NCBI RefSeq assembly: GCF_001039355.2
Contig: NW_019776139.1
Coordinates: 1 to 64,000 of the forward strand
Direction: 5' to 3'
Source: Lingula anatina
Taxonomy: Eukaryota; Brachiopoda; Lingulata; Lingulida; Lingulidae
Length of the DNA: 64,000 nt
In this document: piece by piece, positions 1 through 12,788 of the stretch
Numbering within the stretch: position 1 is the first letter of the stretch
Layout of the letters: each line of letters opens with the position of its first letter
Notes under the pieces: generated by a model
Told to the model about the DNA's origin: nothing
The model's database searches: none
What the model saw: the letters and a program-made list of their open reading frames with translations, nothing else
Translations under genes and position numbers: made by a program

Positions 1-614
1 GAACACAGTTTTCCTATCCAAGTTTTGTCGATGAACCAGTTTAAATGTGCTATGTAAAATAATCCATTTTATAACTGAAATGCACTTTTTATATATGTAC
101 TCACTGTATATAGTTTAAGTTATAAAGTGAAACTTGATTTCAAAAACTGAAGCCCTGCAGAGATATTCCCAGTGGTTCCAGATTATTTGTGTCCTTGATG
201 AGGAAATCCAGCACTCTCCCCAGGGATATGTCTTCACCTAACTATTGTGCCCTGGAGGTGGGTGTGGCTTTTAGTTTCACTTCCACTTTGCATTTTATTT
301 ATGCTTTTATTTTTAAAAGTTTTGAAAGTTGAAGTTTAGTCTATGGGTGTTAATTTAAATGAACTTTTAATTATGGACTTTAACGTTAAAGAAAAAAAAA
401 ACAATGAAATGACTAGTTAAGTAAAACAAATAAAGAAAAGTGATATTTTGCGATGATTTGGTATGTTTTAATTATTTGAGGACAAAACCAAACAAAACCT
501 AGTTGACTATAGGTTTGAATCAGACTGCTGCATGATGTGTGCCAAAATTTTGATCCCCACCCCCCACCCCTCATTCCTTTTTAAAAACCCCAAACTACAA
601 ACAACATTTTTCAG
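1..614. other. Intron or upstream sequence of the CCDC33-like gene
   Basis: AT-rich sequence before the first recognised exon, which begins after a TTTTTCAG acceptor. I see no convincing exon, RNA gene or repeat here. It is probably the 3' part of an intron whose upstream exon lies outside the window. Confidence 0.5.
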
Positions 615-3600
615 GTACTTCTGAGATCAGTCCACCAGCCCTTTGTAAACTCCAGAGGTTCTGTGATAGCTGTTGCTAGGGTGGTGCCTGACTATCATCA
701 TTACAAGTACGTGGACAGTAGCATTATGCCTTATTGTTTGATGTTGTTTTTCCTTTTAAATTGTCTTTCACCAAAAGATGTGTCTTGGATGGATCTTTTG
801 TGCTTATAAACATTTACCAGCAATCAAGGAGGAAGCAGCATGCCCATTTTAAGCATCATTCTGCTTATTGGATCTCTGACTTGTTAAGTGTATCATTATT
901 TTTACTTAACTTGACTGATCACACACAGTAACCAAATGAAGTGATTTTTTATTAAACATTAGTTGCTGTGTTATGAAGCCTTCACTCCAGCTATACATGC
1001 AGTAACTACAAAATGTACAACTTTAAAAAATGTTTGATGCTTTCCTTCTTGGTTCATATTATTTTTATTTATAAAATTTGACTACATACCACCTATGATT
1101 TAAACATTGAAGATATAACTCATTTTAGAATTTATTTTTACAAAATTTGTCCATCATTTCAAACAAAAATACTTTTTAAAGAATCTCAGTATGATCAGAT
1201 TATTTTTACGAAAGTTGTTACATTTACTAGATTTAACCTGTTTAGGTTAAAATGAAGCAATGGGAATGTTTTTTTCTGGCAGGTGTCAGAACTTTAACTT
1301 TCACATTTTTCCCAGCTTTACTCTATAGTTGAAACTTTGACCATTTCAGACAGTCCAGTTTGTCCAGTTTCCCCAGGACAGCAGGGATCACTCTTAGTAC
1401 AGTGTCATTTCCTTCACCTCACCCTTCTTCGTTTTCTATTGCTCCACACCAGTCACAGGGGTATCCACAGGTGAGGAGTTGCCAAAGATACAAAATTGTC
1501 ATAGACATTCCATTTGATAAAGTGTACAATTAATTTGAAAAAATAATTTTTCTGCTATGCAGATACCATAATGGATTGTTGAATATTTTTGAATTTTTTC
1601 AGTTAAATGTTTTCAGTTATATTTTTTGTTTAGAATTGAAAAAGGTACATTCATTTTTTCCCTTAAGTTGTTTATAATTAATTATATAAACTCTTAGTGA
1701 CTTTCTCTGCTAGGTGTCACTTCCTGGCTATCCCCAAGAAAAGCCAGTATGGAATCATCCATTTCTGTTCAACAATGTCCGGGACAATGCCACTCTCTTC
1801 ACTCCTGGTGCTGCGCTAGTAATTGAGTTTTACTTTGCTTCCATGGGTAATGTGTCATTAATCTTTGTATTTAATTTGATACTTTTTATTATTGCAACAG
1901 AAAATTGTCAGACTAATATGGTTTGTTTGAAATTTCTTTTGACTATTACATGTAGGTCTTGGCATACTCCAATATTAAATTTAGCCAAATCCTAAACAAA
2001 TTTTAATTTGGTCATAGAGAATGAAAAATATATTGTATTTTTATTTGTCTTAACTTATTTTTAATTAAGATGAATTCAGTTTACTTTTTGAACCCATCCA
2101 TGTTTGTGGTACAGATGACAATGGTATAGAAATACATTAAGCATTACCATACATCAGAATTGTATTTTGGCTAATTGACATACATAAATTTGCCTTTACA
2201 CCAAGTTAAGCACACCCTGTGTTTAAGAGGATATGCTGGAAACTTGCCTCTATGATCAGCCTGTAGAGTAGGGTTTCCATTGACCTTTGACACTCAGGGT
2301 GTTTGTGGTCTGTTCCAGCCCTGAATGAGGTGACATGGAGGGTGCGTAGTCCAGTGGGGTTTGCCACGTTGCTGCTCGACCAGCATGTCTACAAGCAGCT
2401 GTCAACTGAGAGGGCTGGGATGGGGCTCAGGGTGGAGGGACTGGTGATACAGGTTTGTGTGTAAAACCCCCTTTACACTGGAGGGCACGGATCCTTTCTG
2501 CGTCCTTAATTTGTGCGACCATGAAACTGGCATCGCTGTGGTCATAGAAAGGAGGCACAAGCATCGCTGTAATTGCAATAAGAATGCTCAATAAGCAGCT
2601 TGTTGTTGGCATGTAAAGTTTTTTTTTTTTTATTCTCAAACGGGGCTGTACTACAGGAGGCAGAAAGGATGCCGTCCAGTGTAAAGGGGGCTTAATGGAG
2701 TAATTTAATGGTTACCTGGGTGTGGTTAGCATTATGCCAGCTTGAGCATGATTTTATTGAGTCTCGCCATTTCCTTTGCCTTTTCATTGTTTTATTTTTA
2801 ATGCTTCCATTGCAAAAAAGATAATTTTGAGATTGTAAAAAATAAACACTTTATAGCATACAAGAGTGACAGCTCTTTCTGAAAATGGTTAAAAATGTTG
2901 AAATTCATAAAAAATTTAATCCTAGATATTTGAAGTCATATCTCATTGTTTATTGTTTAAGGGTTCAACATTGAACACTTTTGATGGAAAAATGCCTGCA
3001 ATAAATCTTCTGCTGAGATTGATCACCAACGAGGTACGTAGGTTATTTGCCTGGTCCATTCTTTGTAATCCATGTTGTTATTTAAATGATTAAAATGTCC
3101 ATTTTTACTATTCAGAAAGTATTTCATTGAAATTACTGTACATGCGCCACAACAATATAACATCTTTAAAAGGTAGAATAATTTCATCATCAATTAATTT
3201 AATTTACAGGTGAATATTAAAAGAATGAGGAAAATTCTCTCCATGATATGCACCAGAATGGAAAATGATTTTTTTTCCTTCAGAGACCGGATTCCTTGGT
3301 ATCAGCAACAAACCCAGACATCCTCCCAATGTTGGACTTAACTCATTCTCATTCAGACTCTGAAACAGTCCATGAACCAAAAGCAGAGATTTTGACAGTG
3401 GATCATGATGTAAATGACACTTTGGGGGAGTATTTTCACCAGGAGGAGCCCAGTATACAAGACAGGCCAACAACAGTGGGGCAAGAACAAGAAGATGACA
3501 GTGACTCAGAGATGGAGCCAGTTTCAGAACCCACCCTCACACTCCAAAGGAAGAAAAAAAAGCCACTGTCTGTGAGTGGTGTAATCCGTTCTTCCTTTTA

Positions 3601-5624
3601 ATATTTTCAGAGGTTTAAAGGAAGAAAAAAGCCACTGTCTGTAAGTGGTGTAATCCTTTCTTCCTTTTAATATTTTTGAAAGATTTTAAGGAAGAAAAAA
3701 GCCACTGTCTGTGAGTGGTGAAATCCTTTCTTCCTTTTAATATTTTTGAAAGGTTTAAAGGAAGAAAAAAGCCACTGTCTGTAAGTAGTGTAATCCTTTC
3801 TTCCTTTTAATATTTTTGAAAGGTTTAAAGGAAGAAAAAAGCCACTGTCTGTGAGTGGTGAAATCCTTTTTAATATTTTTGAAAGATTTATAGATTAAAG
3901 GTCCTTTTATTCCTGAATATTTGTGATGAAAAATCTTTCCTTATACCTGATTTTTGTTTTAATGTCTTTTTCCACTTCAATGTATTTTAAATGTTTAAAC
4001 AAATATTTTTTTGATTCTGAATAATTATGATGAAAAAAAAATATTTCCCATTTGTGTATTTCTGGTTTTTCTAATACAGGTATAGTTTTTCATATTCTTT
4101 ATTTTTATTTTCCACAACAGTCAGAAGTACTTTTAAGAAATAAACATGAATTAATAAATAATCATACGCACCACTGACCATCATACATGTACATGGTATC
4201 ACATGAGTAATGAAGGTTTTCTTCATGGTAATTTAGCTGGAAAGACTGAGTCAGGCCTTAAGGAGTTTGCAGGTTTGCTGTGGTCTATTCATAGAAATCA
4301 TGTTTGTGGTCTGCATTCGTTTTACCCAGGTGATAGAGATAAGGAAATGATAATTTTTCTTTGATATTTCACTTCACCTTGGTATAGTTAGTTACAAACT
4401 CTTCTTCTGTTGCCAGTGCTAATGGTGTTTACACAAACTTACTCTGTGTATTTTGTTTGATGCTGTGCATGGTAACTAAAACATGATGATATGCATGTCT
4501 TTTCATATAGAGCAGGATTTAGCTTGAAATTTAAATCCAATATCTTCCAGGAGTTTGCATTTCCCCCTATGCCAAAGTTTTGACCAATCAAACCAGGTGT
4601 GAGTAACGGAAGGGCCAATCAAAGCCAGAGTTTTGCACCTCTCACATTGATAACTGTATTTGTTTACTCAGCCTTGCTGCTCTAGCTGATAGTCGTCAGG
4701 TACACTAAAGCCTACCCAAACATTACACACAAATGACGGAGCCCTACTTTATTCAGTGCAGAATAGCTTGACCTTTAAAATTTATTTGGGGTTACTCAGA
4801 TTTCACTGTAAGGAGGGCAAAGTGCTCTGGGATGTAATTTGCTCAAAATGGCGGTCTCCTTTAAAGAATTTGTGGCCTGCTCTAGAAAAGTTTGACAAGT
4901 GTTGATGTGTATGGTTTTTGGCTGATCAGACAAGACCATCATGGCGACTATGTACTATAGGCCATATACTTCACAGGTAATTCCTTTATTTGTATAGACT
5001 GTACTATTTAGGGGCTGTCATTTGGTAGGGTTTCATGCAACTATATACATGTATACTGTAGCCTAGTGTTGGATATAAGGTCCTAGTTATGTGCAGCTGT
5101 TTAAGTATTTCTAGCCATTTATTTATTTCTATGTTTGCTAGTATTTGAGTTTTGTTACATGATACATGTATAGTGTATTACAATGTACAGTTTGTACATG
5201 TAGGTGTGACTGGTTTTGAAGAGTACAGATGCATTTTTAACTACACATGCATGCACTATACATACACTGCAGGCCGGTAGCCAGGGGGGGTTCGGGGGGT
5301 TCGAAAGAACCGCCCCTTTTGCTGGAAAAAGGTCCACTCTAGGTAAAATTTGATCTAGGTACATGAAGTTTTTATGGAAAAAGGTCCACTTTTTCAGAAA
5401 ACGAACCCCCCTTTTGAAATTGCTGGCTACGGGCCTGCACTGTATATATCCTTGTTCTTGTCCATACATACATGTACTAGCTATTACATGTAGACATCAC
5501 AGTCTGTGATGAATACTACCACATGTTTCAGTAGTGTTAAATACTGTTATGTAATCAGATGTTGTTTACTTAATCAGTTTTTATCTACTAATACAATGCC
5601 TGGTATTTAAAAGAAAGGTAAGCA

Positions 5625-5683
<59 letters not shown>

Positions 5684-8600
5684 CAAAAGAAATGTCAGAA
5701 TTAGACCCACATAAGAGTGGAGAAACAGACATATATCAGGGTTTCATCCTTAATTTAATTACTGGTCTGGAGTACTGTACACGTAGTAATCTCAGCATAA
5801 TCATCAATCATATTTTTTCACAAATATTTGTTTTATACTGTCAGTTGTGTTAAACCCATGCAGATCTCTTCCTCAGTAAATGGAAAGTCTTTGTGATTAT
5901 TCACTGACCCACTGCTTGAGTGTTTACAGAGACGGTGAGAGTAAATTTCTTCACATCGCAATCAATAAATTTCCCCGTTTCAAAGATATTTAGTACTTTT
6001 AGTCGCTCAGCAATATTTTATTGGTTGAAGTAAACTTGAGTGTTTGTGCAGAAATTATGCTGTTAGCAGACATGTAATTTGGGTCAAAGAGAATTTTATG
6101 GTAATGAATATTTAATTGAAAATGTTTGTTATGCTTCTGTGTAATTCCCTCTAAAGTTGTACTAAAGAAAATGCTTTTGATTGAGCTTTAAAGTACTCAT
6201 CAGATAAAAAAGAATGTAGATCGATTTTACCTTGCTATGCACATGGTAATTTTCCTATAGTAACCCAGTATACACTGTGACATTTTTATCCAGTCATAAT
6301 TGAAAAAATTATCAGTGGTAATTAAAGTTATGCTGTATTGCCCTCGCCACATTTTATCACACTGATAACAAAATATACAATTAACTTATAACAAGAATGT
6401 TTCAATCCCAGGCGGCTTCCCAACTCTCATGGGGGGGTTTCGTTAATCAGAATCTTTTATGGCAGGTAACTGTAATTATGATCTGTATGTACTGCTTGCA
6501 GCTCTGCAATAATATAAATGTGATGAAATACATCTGTTCAATCGCCAGGGCGGAAATCCTCTAGAGAACTCGACAGCCAACTCGACCCACATTCAGATTG
6601 TAGTATTGGACAGCTCAATTCATCATGCATGGCTGTTTTAATTGTTGTCCGTGATCATGTATCATGTTACTGTCAAGATTTAACATGTAGCATACATGTG
6701 GATGTCTAAATGCATATTAGCAGAATGGATTGTAAACTTCAGAGCTTTCAGTTCTGTTTTATATTCTGTCTGTGTTGGAATGTGGTATCTTGACTGTAAA
6801 TCTCCATGTTGTCAGGATTTTGTAACTTGGAAACAAAAGAATGTAAATTGTTTTTTTTTTCTTCCATATCAGCAGTTTTGTTCAAAATGGTCTGTTATAA
6901 CTTATTAGACAGTGAATATGAGAATGCACTTTAATATCCAACTTAGTTCCTGATGGAGATGAGGAATGAAAGAAGCGTGAAAGCCACATTTGAAGAAATC
7001 TGGGTCTTTAAGTTGTATGCTGTAAGGGAATTGATGACAGCATGTATACACATGCATGTAGCATGACTTTTGTAAACTGGAATTCAAACCACATGGATGA
7101 TAAATAAGATCATAGCAGTCAAAGTGAATGCTTTGACCTTGAATGCTTACACATTAAAAAAGAAAACAAAAAAACAGTATAACAGTTACTGGAAAATGGT
7201 TTCATTCCTCCATTTCAGCCTCTCCAAGATGGAGAATTTCCTGATTACAATGCAATGACGGCCGTGCTTCCAGAGTACCAGTATATTTTCACTGACGCTG
7301 ATGATAAAGATGCCAAGGCTGGGAAGTCCAAGAAACCAGAGGGAAATAAAGAAAGGTGGCCTTTTATTTTAGAATTTGTTAGAAGTTGAATAATTATATC
7401 TTAAGTGTGTAATAATATTTATAATTATTTTTTGTTATTATTCTTTTTATGTAAATTTGCAATTTGTAACAGAGGTCTTTCAGAATTTAGATAGAAATGT
7501 ACTTTGGAATATTTCAAACTTGTAAAATGCAACTGAAAATGGCTGAAGCCAAATATGTGATATTTGACTGCTGTATAGGCAAAGTGATGACTTGGAGAAA
7601 ACATCCATGGCTTTGCTGGACCATCAAATGAAAGAGCTAGAAAATTACCGGGCAGCCATTCACAAGATGGGCGATGACATTCTCACTCTGAGAAAACAGA
7701 TTAAGGACCTGGAGGATCAGAACAGTGACTTGCGCAGACGTCTGAGCAACTATAATGATGCCACTAAGCTCATGCTGGACTCAGCTGAACTGGACGGAAT
7801 CTCAAAAGCTGAAATCTGCACAAGATACAGTGAGTTGAGTGATTTAATGTCGATACAGAACTTTTCAGTAGAAACAACTGTGCTTGAAAATGTTTACACT
7901 GGGACTTGCTGGCATGGAAAAAGCATTTATGATTTTTTCCAAAATTTACAAATGCAGACATAAATATTGCAGTTTTTTAATATACTAGATCTCATTGCTA
8001 ATCAGTATAGTTCTTTAGGTTGATGGTTCCAAAATGTTAATTTGCAAAAAAAAGCATCAACCGTCATAAAATGTGTGGTCTTTTAATAAGGGGCATAATT
8101 TTGAAATTTAATGTAGAATATGTGGAAACTTAATTTTCTCTTCTACTTAGAGGCTTAGATGTTCACTTTTCTGTTTCAGTGTCACTAAAACAGAAACTGG
8201 CAAGTCAGACAGCAGAGTTGAAAAATTACAAGGAGAAAGTACAAAAGTTACAAAATGATCTTATCAAGGTAGGATCAAGTGTCAGTAATGCAGAACTTGG
8301 CTAAAAGCCATCCATGTACAAGTGTATCATATGTGTATCAGAAATTCTCCCTCCTGGGGTATGTATGTATGTATGTATGTATGTATGCATGCATTTCCCC
8401 ATAGCAAAATGAACGTTTTGCAGCAAATCGCAAGAACATAAAAATCCTTTGAAAATTTGTAGCAAATTATCAAGAAGTTTTTGGCAGGGCTAATATTTTG
8501 CTAAGGGTACTCGTACCTCTCATATCTGGGAATAATGCTCCATATAAATAACCAATGGAGTTACTGTTTGTAGGTAACACATCTCTTTTATAATATTATT

Positions 8601-8972
8601 AATTAATTGAATTATTATTATAATAATTATTTTTTTAATTTTCAAGAAAAATGACAAGGAAAAAGAGTACATCAAAATGAACCAAGCCCACAGCTCTCAG
8701 CAGGAAGCCATTCAGAAACTTCAGACTAAAGCTCAGAAGGTAAAAAAACTTGAAGATGCCTGCCGACAACAGGAGAAAGTCATTGAGAGGATGGAGAAAT
8801 TACTGGACAAACAGAGTAAAGGAAAGTCAAAAGGTATTCAAATGGGGCAAATGTGTCATTATATGTGTGCATGTGTAGGTGAGTGGGTGGACAGGCATGT
8901 GTTTATGTATGTGCATTATATTAAAGGTATATGCTTCTTATAATATTTTAAACAAATTATCGTGAAGTCAAT

Positions 8973-9012
<40 letters not shown>

Positions 9013-11088
9013 CGCAGATCACATATGGCATCCCCCTCATAAACTTGATGAATCATCCCCTAATAGACAACAAATAGATTCCCAGTGGGGATTAGGCAAC
9101 ACACATTCAAGTGGGTCAGCCATATTTGATCTGGGAAGTAGTTAGTCTACTGTTGTGTTTTTATAATTTTTTTTCAGTCTCAGCAATCTTGGCCTGAAAA
9201 CTTAAGTCATAATGTGTTGGTTCTGTCTGCACACCACATTACTCCTGTCACAACTAACACAATGAACACTATCATTTCTTAAGATTATAACCTTATCTTG
9301 TCGTATATAAATAGACTACATTTTTTGTCATATTTATTTATTTATTTTAATATTTTCATTACTGTTGTTGTTGTTTTGCTGGGAGAGAGAGTTTTATCAC
9401 CACATGTTGCTTCTAGGCATGGACAGCAGCACAGCTACAGAAGCCAATGAAATTTTGTTAGCCGAAAATAGACGACTTAGGATAGAAATTGAAGATCTGA
9501 AGGTAAGAAAACATTAAAAAGTAATGAAGATGTTTGATGCATGTACTTGTAATGTATGTACTAGAATCTGCATCAGACTTCATACAACAAATAAGGAAAA
9601 TAGTCTCTCCGTAAAGCAATTTGTTAATCTTTACTTTGCATGTTACAAATGTGATTTCTTAAAATAGAAAAACTGAATGCTGTTTTGGCAATCCTCAAGC
9701 ATAACAAAAAGCATATAATTCAACACAACAGTATAAAATCTCCAAATAAACTTAAGGCTTAAAGTTACTGTTAAGATGTATGTGCATGTTTGTGTAAGTG
9801 CATGTTTTGAATACCCATCGGGACTTTCCTTCAAGCCTCAGTGCATGGAAAAGGCCCATCCTGAATAAAAATTTGATCAAAGTTTATGTCATTTCTCAAG
9901 GTGGGTCAACTGATGGGGTAAAAAAACTCCACTTTTTTTTCAGAAAAAAAAAGCATCTTCCCCTTTGGAAAATCCTGGCTACAGGTCTGATCTTTGATTC
10001 CTACTAGAAAGTTTGGATGTTGTTTGTTTGTTTTGTTTATTTGTTTTGCATTGGACTTTGTCAATTTTAGGATAGACCACATCCTGGCAAGGAGCCAGAA
10101 AATGATGTAGAGAAGCTTGAGCTGTACCAGGCCCTGGATAAGGCAGAGGGCAGGATTATGTCTTTGGAAAAACAGGTATGGTCCCAAGTCTGGCTTTCTC
10201 TTTTGTCTTACTGCCTTGTCAACTCTTTGTCTGTTATATTTACATGTTTTGGTGATTTTTAATGCAATTCTTGATGTAAAAATTGAAGTGAAATAAATGA
10301 AAAAAATTAATAAAAATGGAAAGAAGCACTACATGTTACAATTCAGTTCAGCTTTTCACATAATATATCTCTTCTGTTAATATTCCCTGGCAAGACTGAA
10401 CCCTGGCTATTTTTTTGCAATAAATAATGCTAATGTTAGGAGGCAGAGGCGTCCAGTAAATCAACATGGCTCCAGCCAGGCAATTAAAATGCTGTTTCGC
10501 CCCATTTAGCACAGTGCTTAGTATGGTGCTAGCATGTGACTACACGTATTTTTAACACCCCTATGATTTCTGTAATGGAACCAAATAAAACATAGTGTTT
10601 AAAACTGCACTATGGCTCTCTAATAGTAATAATAAAGATACAGATGATTTCGTTGAAAGTATACCTTAATGGGTTTTACTTCAAATGCAGATTTCGGCAG
10701 AGTTTAAAATGGTAAAAGTGTATATATAGTAGTTTAATTCATGATGTCTGATAATCATGACTAATTCACAAAGGCATTCACAATTTTCATTTAAGACAAT
10801 GGGAAACTGAGTAAAAATTTTGATGTTCTGGAGTTACATGTGGCCTTAGTTCGTGTGGAGTGTTGTCCTGCTGTTTGTGAGTGCAGGCAAATGCAAGTGC
10901 CATGTTGTCTAAGATACTTCCTCTTTTCGTTATCTTCTAGTTGGCAGAGAACTCCAGACAGTGGGGGAAGGAACGTGCTGAACTGATGATAAAGCTGAAC
11001 GAGGCCGAACATGGTTTTGGGCGAAGCTCACAGATGGTGCTACATGATTTCCCTCTGAAGGTTAGGTTCCCTGATTATATACACCTGG

Positions 11089-11122
<34 letters not shown>

Positions 11123-11243
11123 GAGTAGGTGGCTTCATTGTAATAAATTAAGGGTGGAAATTTTGTTATGGGGTGGGGGGTAGTAATCAGATTTACTAAG
11201 GCTGTCTTATACACTCTTGAAAAGAAAAAAGACCCCCCTCAAA

Positions 11244-11331
<88 letters not shown>

Positions 11332-11728
11332 GGGAAAAGAAAAGAAAAATTTAAAAAAAAAACATTCCAAGTCCTATGTAAACTACTCTAGTAACTAAAT
11401 GGACATCTAATGCAATGTGCCATCACAGGAAGGCCCCCAGATCCCATTGTAGTTTTATAAAAATATTATTTTGCTTTGGCTACGATTTTCGTAAGCATGT
11501 TGCCTTCATCATTTGTACAACACATTAATGATTCATTATGTGTCATCGAATGAAGTCCATGTAGTAAATTACTGTTAGACTGGCATAATCCTGTTTGTGC
11601 TGGCTTGTATCTGTGATCTTAAGCTTGGAGCCTTCATCCTGGTGACTGCTTGTACTGCATGAACTTAGGGACCGTTCACATGAAAAATCTATTTTCTAAA
11701 AATCTAAAAATCTATTTGTGGTATCATG

Positions 11729-11790
<62 letters not shown>

Positions 11791-12788
11791 CTCTCTCTCT
11801 CTCTCCACGGCGTAATTACGGGCAACGCGAGCCAGTTACTTAGTTACAAAGCTGTAATTAATTCTCGCCGCTGCCAGTTATTACATGCGGGGTATTCAGG
11901 GCACAGACCGTGATCACAAAATACCGCAAATAGATTTTTAGAAAATAGATTTTTCATGTGAACAGTCCATTATAACACACAGCTAGTGAGTGTGGCTGTA
12001 GTTGGTCATGTATCTGAACAGGAGTGGTCAGACCAGCTTGTTTACAATGTAGGCAAAAAAAGGTCAATTATGAAGGATACTGAAGCCTTAATTATTGCCA
12101 CTTCTACACATTAACACGCATTCTATGCATTAGTATTGATTCTAAGTGTTTTGCAGGTGCTATTATGTTTTGGAAAGACAACAAGCAGTAGATCCATGTA
12201 TATAGAGACTCAGATTTGTGTTAACATTCAGCCTCACTATACAATATTACCTCACATGTCATTCACATTTATATAGTACCAGTATATACTGGGTCCACGA
12301 TATTAAATGTGCATGTCAACCTAGTTTATTGGCCTGCCTGGTATTTGCAAGTTTGCCAAAGACAGTTTAGTTGTAGTTAAAGTAGGTCAGTACAAAAAAA
12401 AAAGGCTGTAGCATGCACTACAATATATTGTATATTGCACTTAGTTACATTATGTTTTGTAGAAAAGCAGGTAATAAATCAACTTTGTGGAGTTAATGAT
12501 TACACAAAGGCTATCAGTTCAGATCCCTGGGCAACAAATTGCTGAATTGTTGTAAAACAAAGAAAGTTGGTATTTTTGCTGTTTTCATATGGCATGTAAT
12601 ATGTTTTAAAGTGTACACGTGCTGAATCCCAAGACTGATGACCATTTTTTCTTGAATTCCTCTTCCAGTACCCTGACCAGGCCTACGATTACCCAGAAAA
12701 GGATGGCCCCTCTCGGAGATTCTCCAAGGGCCCTGGACGTTCCAGGTACCCAGGTTCGCCTAAGCTAGAGCCTCTTCATTATAAATGA
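615..12788 (+). CDS. CCDC33: CCDC33-like protein (C2 domain plus coiled coils), 3' part of gene
   Basis: Fourteen exons join in one frame (1908 nt, 635 residues plus stop): 615-706, 1377-1470, 1714-1846, 2319-2452, 2962-3033, 3284-3571, 7219-7355, 7579-7829, 8180-8268, 8647-8833, 9417-9502, 10071-10175, 10941-11060, 12669-12788. All have AG acceptors and GT donors in matching phase. The first four exons encode a C2-like beta-sandwich segment (for example VWNHPFLFNNVRDNATLF). Exon 6 is acidic and low in complexity and ends in a lysine run. Exons 7-13 encode long charged heptad-rich coiled coils, and the last exon is a short basic, proline-rich tail. Product and domain order match my memory of vertebrate CCDC33, a testis-enriched protein of ciliated lineages that has been reported as peroxisomal in mouse; its role is poorly defined. 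The first exon here starts in phase 0 at an acceptor, so the N terminus lies upstream of the window. An unrelated C2/coiled-coil protein is less likely. Confidence 0.78.
3546..3900 (+). repeat. 70-bp minisatellite spanning an exon/intron junction
   Basis: Five tandem copies with a period of 69-70 bp. Each contains GGAAGAAAAAAGCCACTG followed by TCT and a consensus donor (GTGAGT or GTAAGT). The donors fall at 3572, 3641, 3711, 3781 and 3851. The first copy holds the real end of CCDC33-like exon 6; the other four lie in the following intron. Reading past the first donor meets a TAA at 3599-3601, so only the first donor keeps the frame open. Confidence 0.9.
4577..4976 (+). promoter_or_regulatory. 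Candidate internal promoter and alternative first exon of the CCDC33-like gene
   Basis: Within the 3.6-kb intron after exon 6 there are two CCAAT boxes in the sequence GCCAATCAAA or its like (4584-4588, 4615-4619) and a perfect YY1-type word AAAATGGCGG (4845-4854). An ATG at 4941 then opens 12 codons (MATMYYRPYTSQ) that end exactly at a consensus donor CAG|GTAATT (4976/4977). The donor is phase 0, the same phase as the acceptor of exon 7 at 7219. A transcript starting here would encode the coiled-coil half without the C2 domain. No transcript data were available; this is inferred from motifs and phase. Confidence 0.4.
5270..5437. mobile_element. 168-bp MITE with 15-bp TIRs and CACTG target duplication
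   Basis: The ends are inverted repeats with one mismatch: CAGGCCGGTAGCCAG at the left, and CTGGCTACGGGCCTG at the right. The flanks carry an identical CACTG (5265-5269 and 5438-5442), consistent with a 5-bp target-site duplication. There is no coding capacity, and an internal direct repeat (GAAAAAGGTCCACT) occurs twice. It is non-autonomous and the superfamily is not assigned. Confidence 0.8.
5625..5681. repeat. (GT)n microsatellite
   Basis: Perfect GT repeat of about 28 units in an intron of the CCDC33-like gene. Confidence 0.95.
8359..8391. repeat. (GTAT)n microsatellite
   Basis: About seven GTAT units, then GCAT variants, in an intron of the CCDC33-like gene. Confidence 0.85.
8974..9009. 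repeat. (CT)n microsatellite
   Basis: About 18 CT units in an intron of the CCDC33-like gene. Confidence 0.95.
9830..9995. mobile_element. Degenerate relative of the 168-bp MITE
   Basis: Shares the right-hand end of the element at 5270-5437: a TTTTTTCAGAAAA stretch, a CCCCTTT block and then CCTGGCTACAGGTCTG, with an internal AAATTTGATC in the same order. The left end is eroded (CAAGCCTCAGTGCATGG), so the terminal repeat is only partly visible. Confidence 0.5.
11091..11118. repeat. (GA)n microsatellite
   Basis: About 14 GA units starting 30 bp downstream of the exon 13 donor of the CCDC33-like gene. Confidence 0.9.
11241..11322. repeat. A-tract followed by (AT)n microsatellite
   Basis: About 20 A residues run directly into about 31 AT units, then into an A-rich stretch. 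This is a compound simple repeat in the last intron of the CCDC33-like gene. Confidence 0.9.
11669..11968. mobile_element. 300-bp foldback element with about 47-bp terminal inverted repeats
   Basis: The left end reads GGACCGTTCACATG and continues through AAAAATCTATTTTCTA. The right end is its reverse complement (CATGTGAACAGTCC preceded by TAGAAAATAGATTTTT) with few mismatches. The interior holds a long (CT)n tract (11731-11805) and a GC-richer core. There is no coding capacity. A clear target duplication was not resolved. Confidence 0.8.

Noticed and set aside
3204-3473. 89-codon minus-strand ORF
   Set aside because: Antisense shadow of CCDC33-like exon 6.
5155-5469. 104-codon minus-strand ORF
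   Set aside because: It runs straight through the 168-bp MITE, and the peptide comes from the element and its flanks. There are no splice sites or family likeness.
5629-5853. ORF with a long Cys-Val run
   Set aside because: It is a translation of the GT microsatellite.
11650-11913. ORF with a long Ser-Leu run
   Set aside because: It is a translation of the CT tract inside the foldback element.
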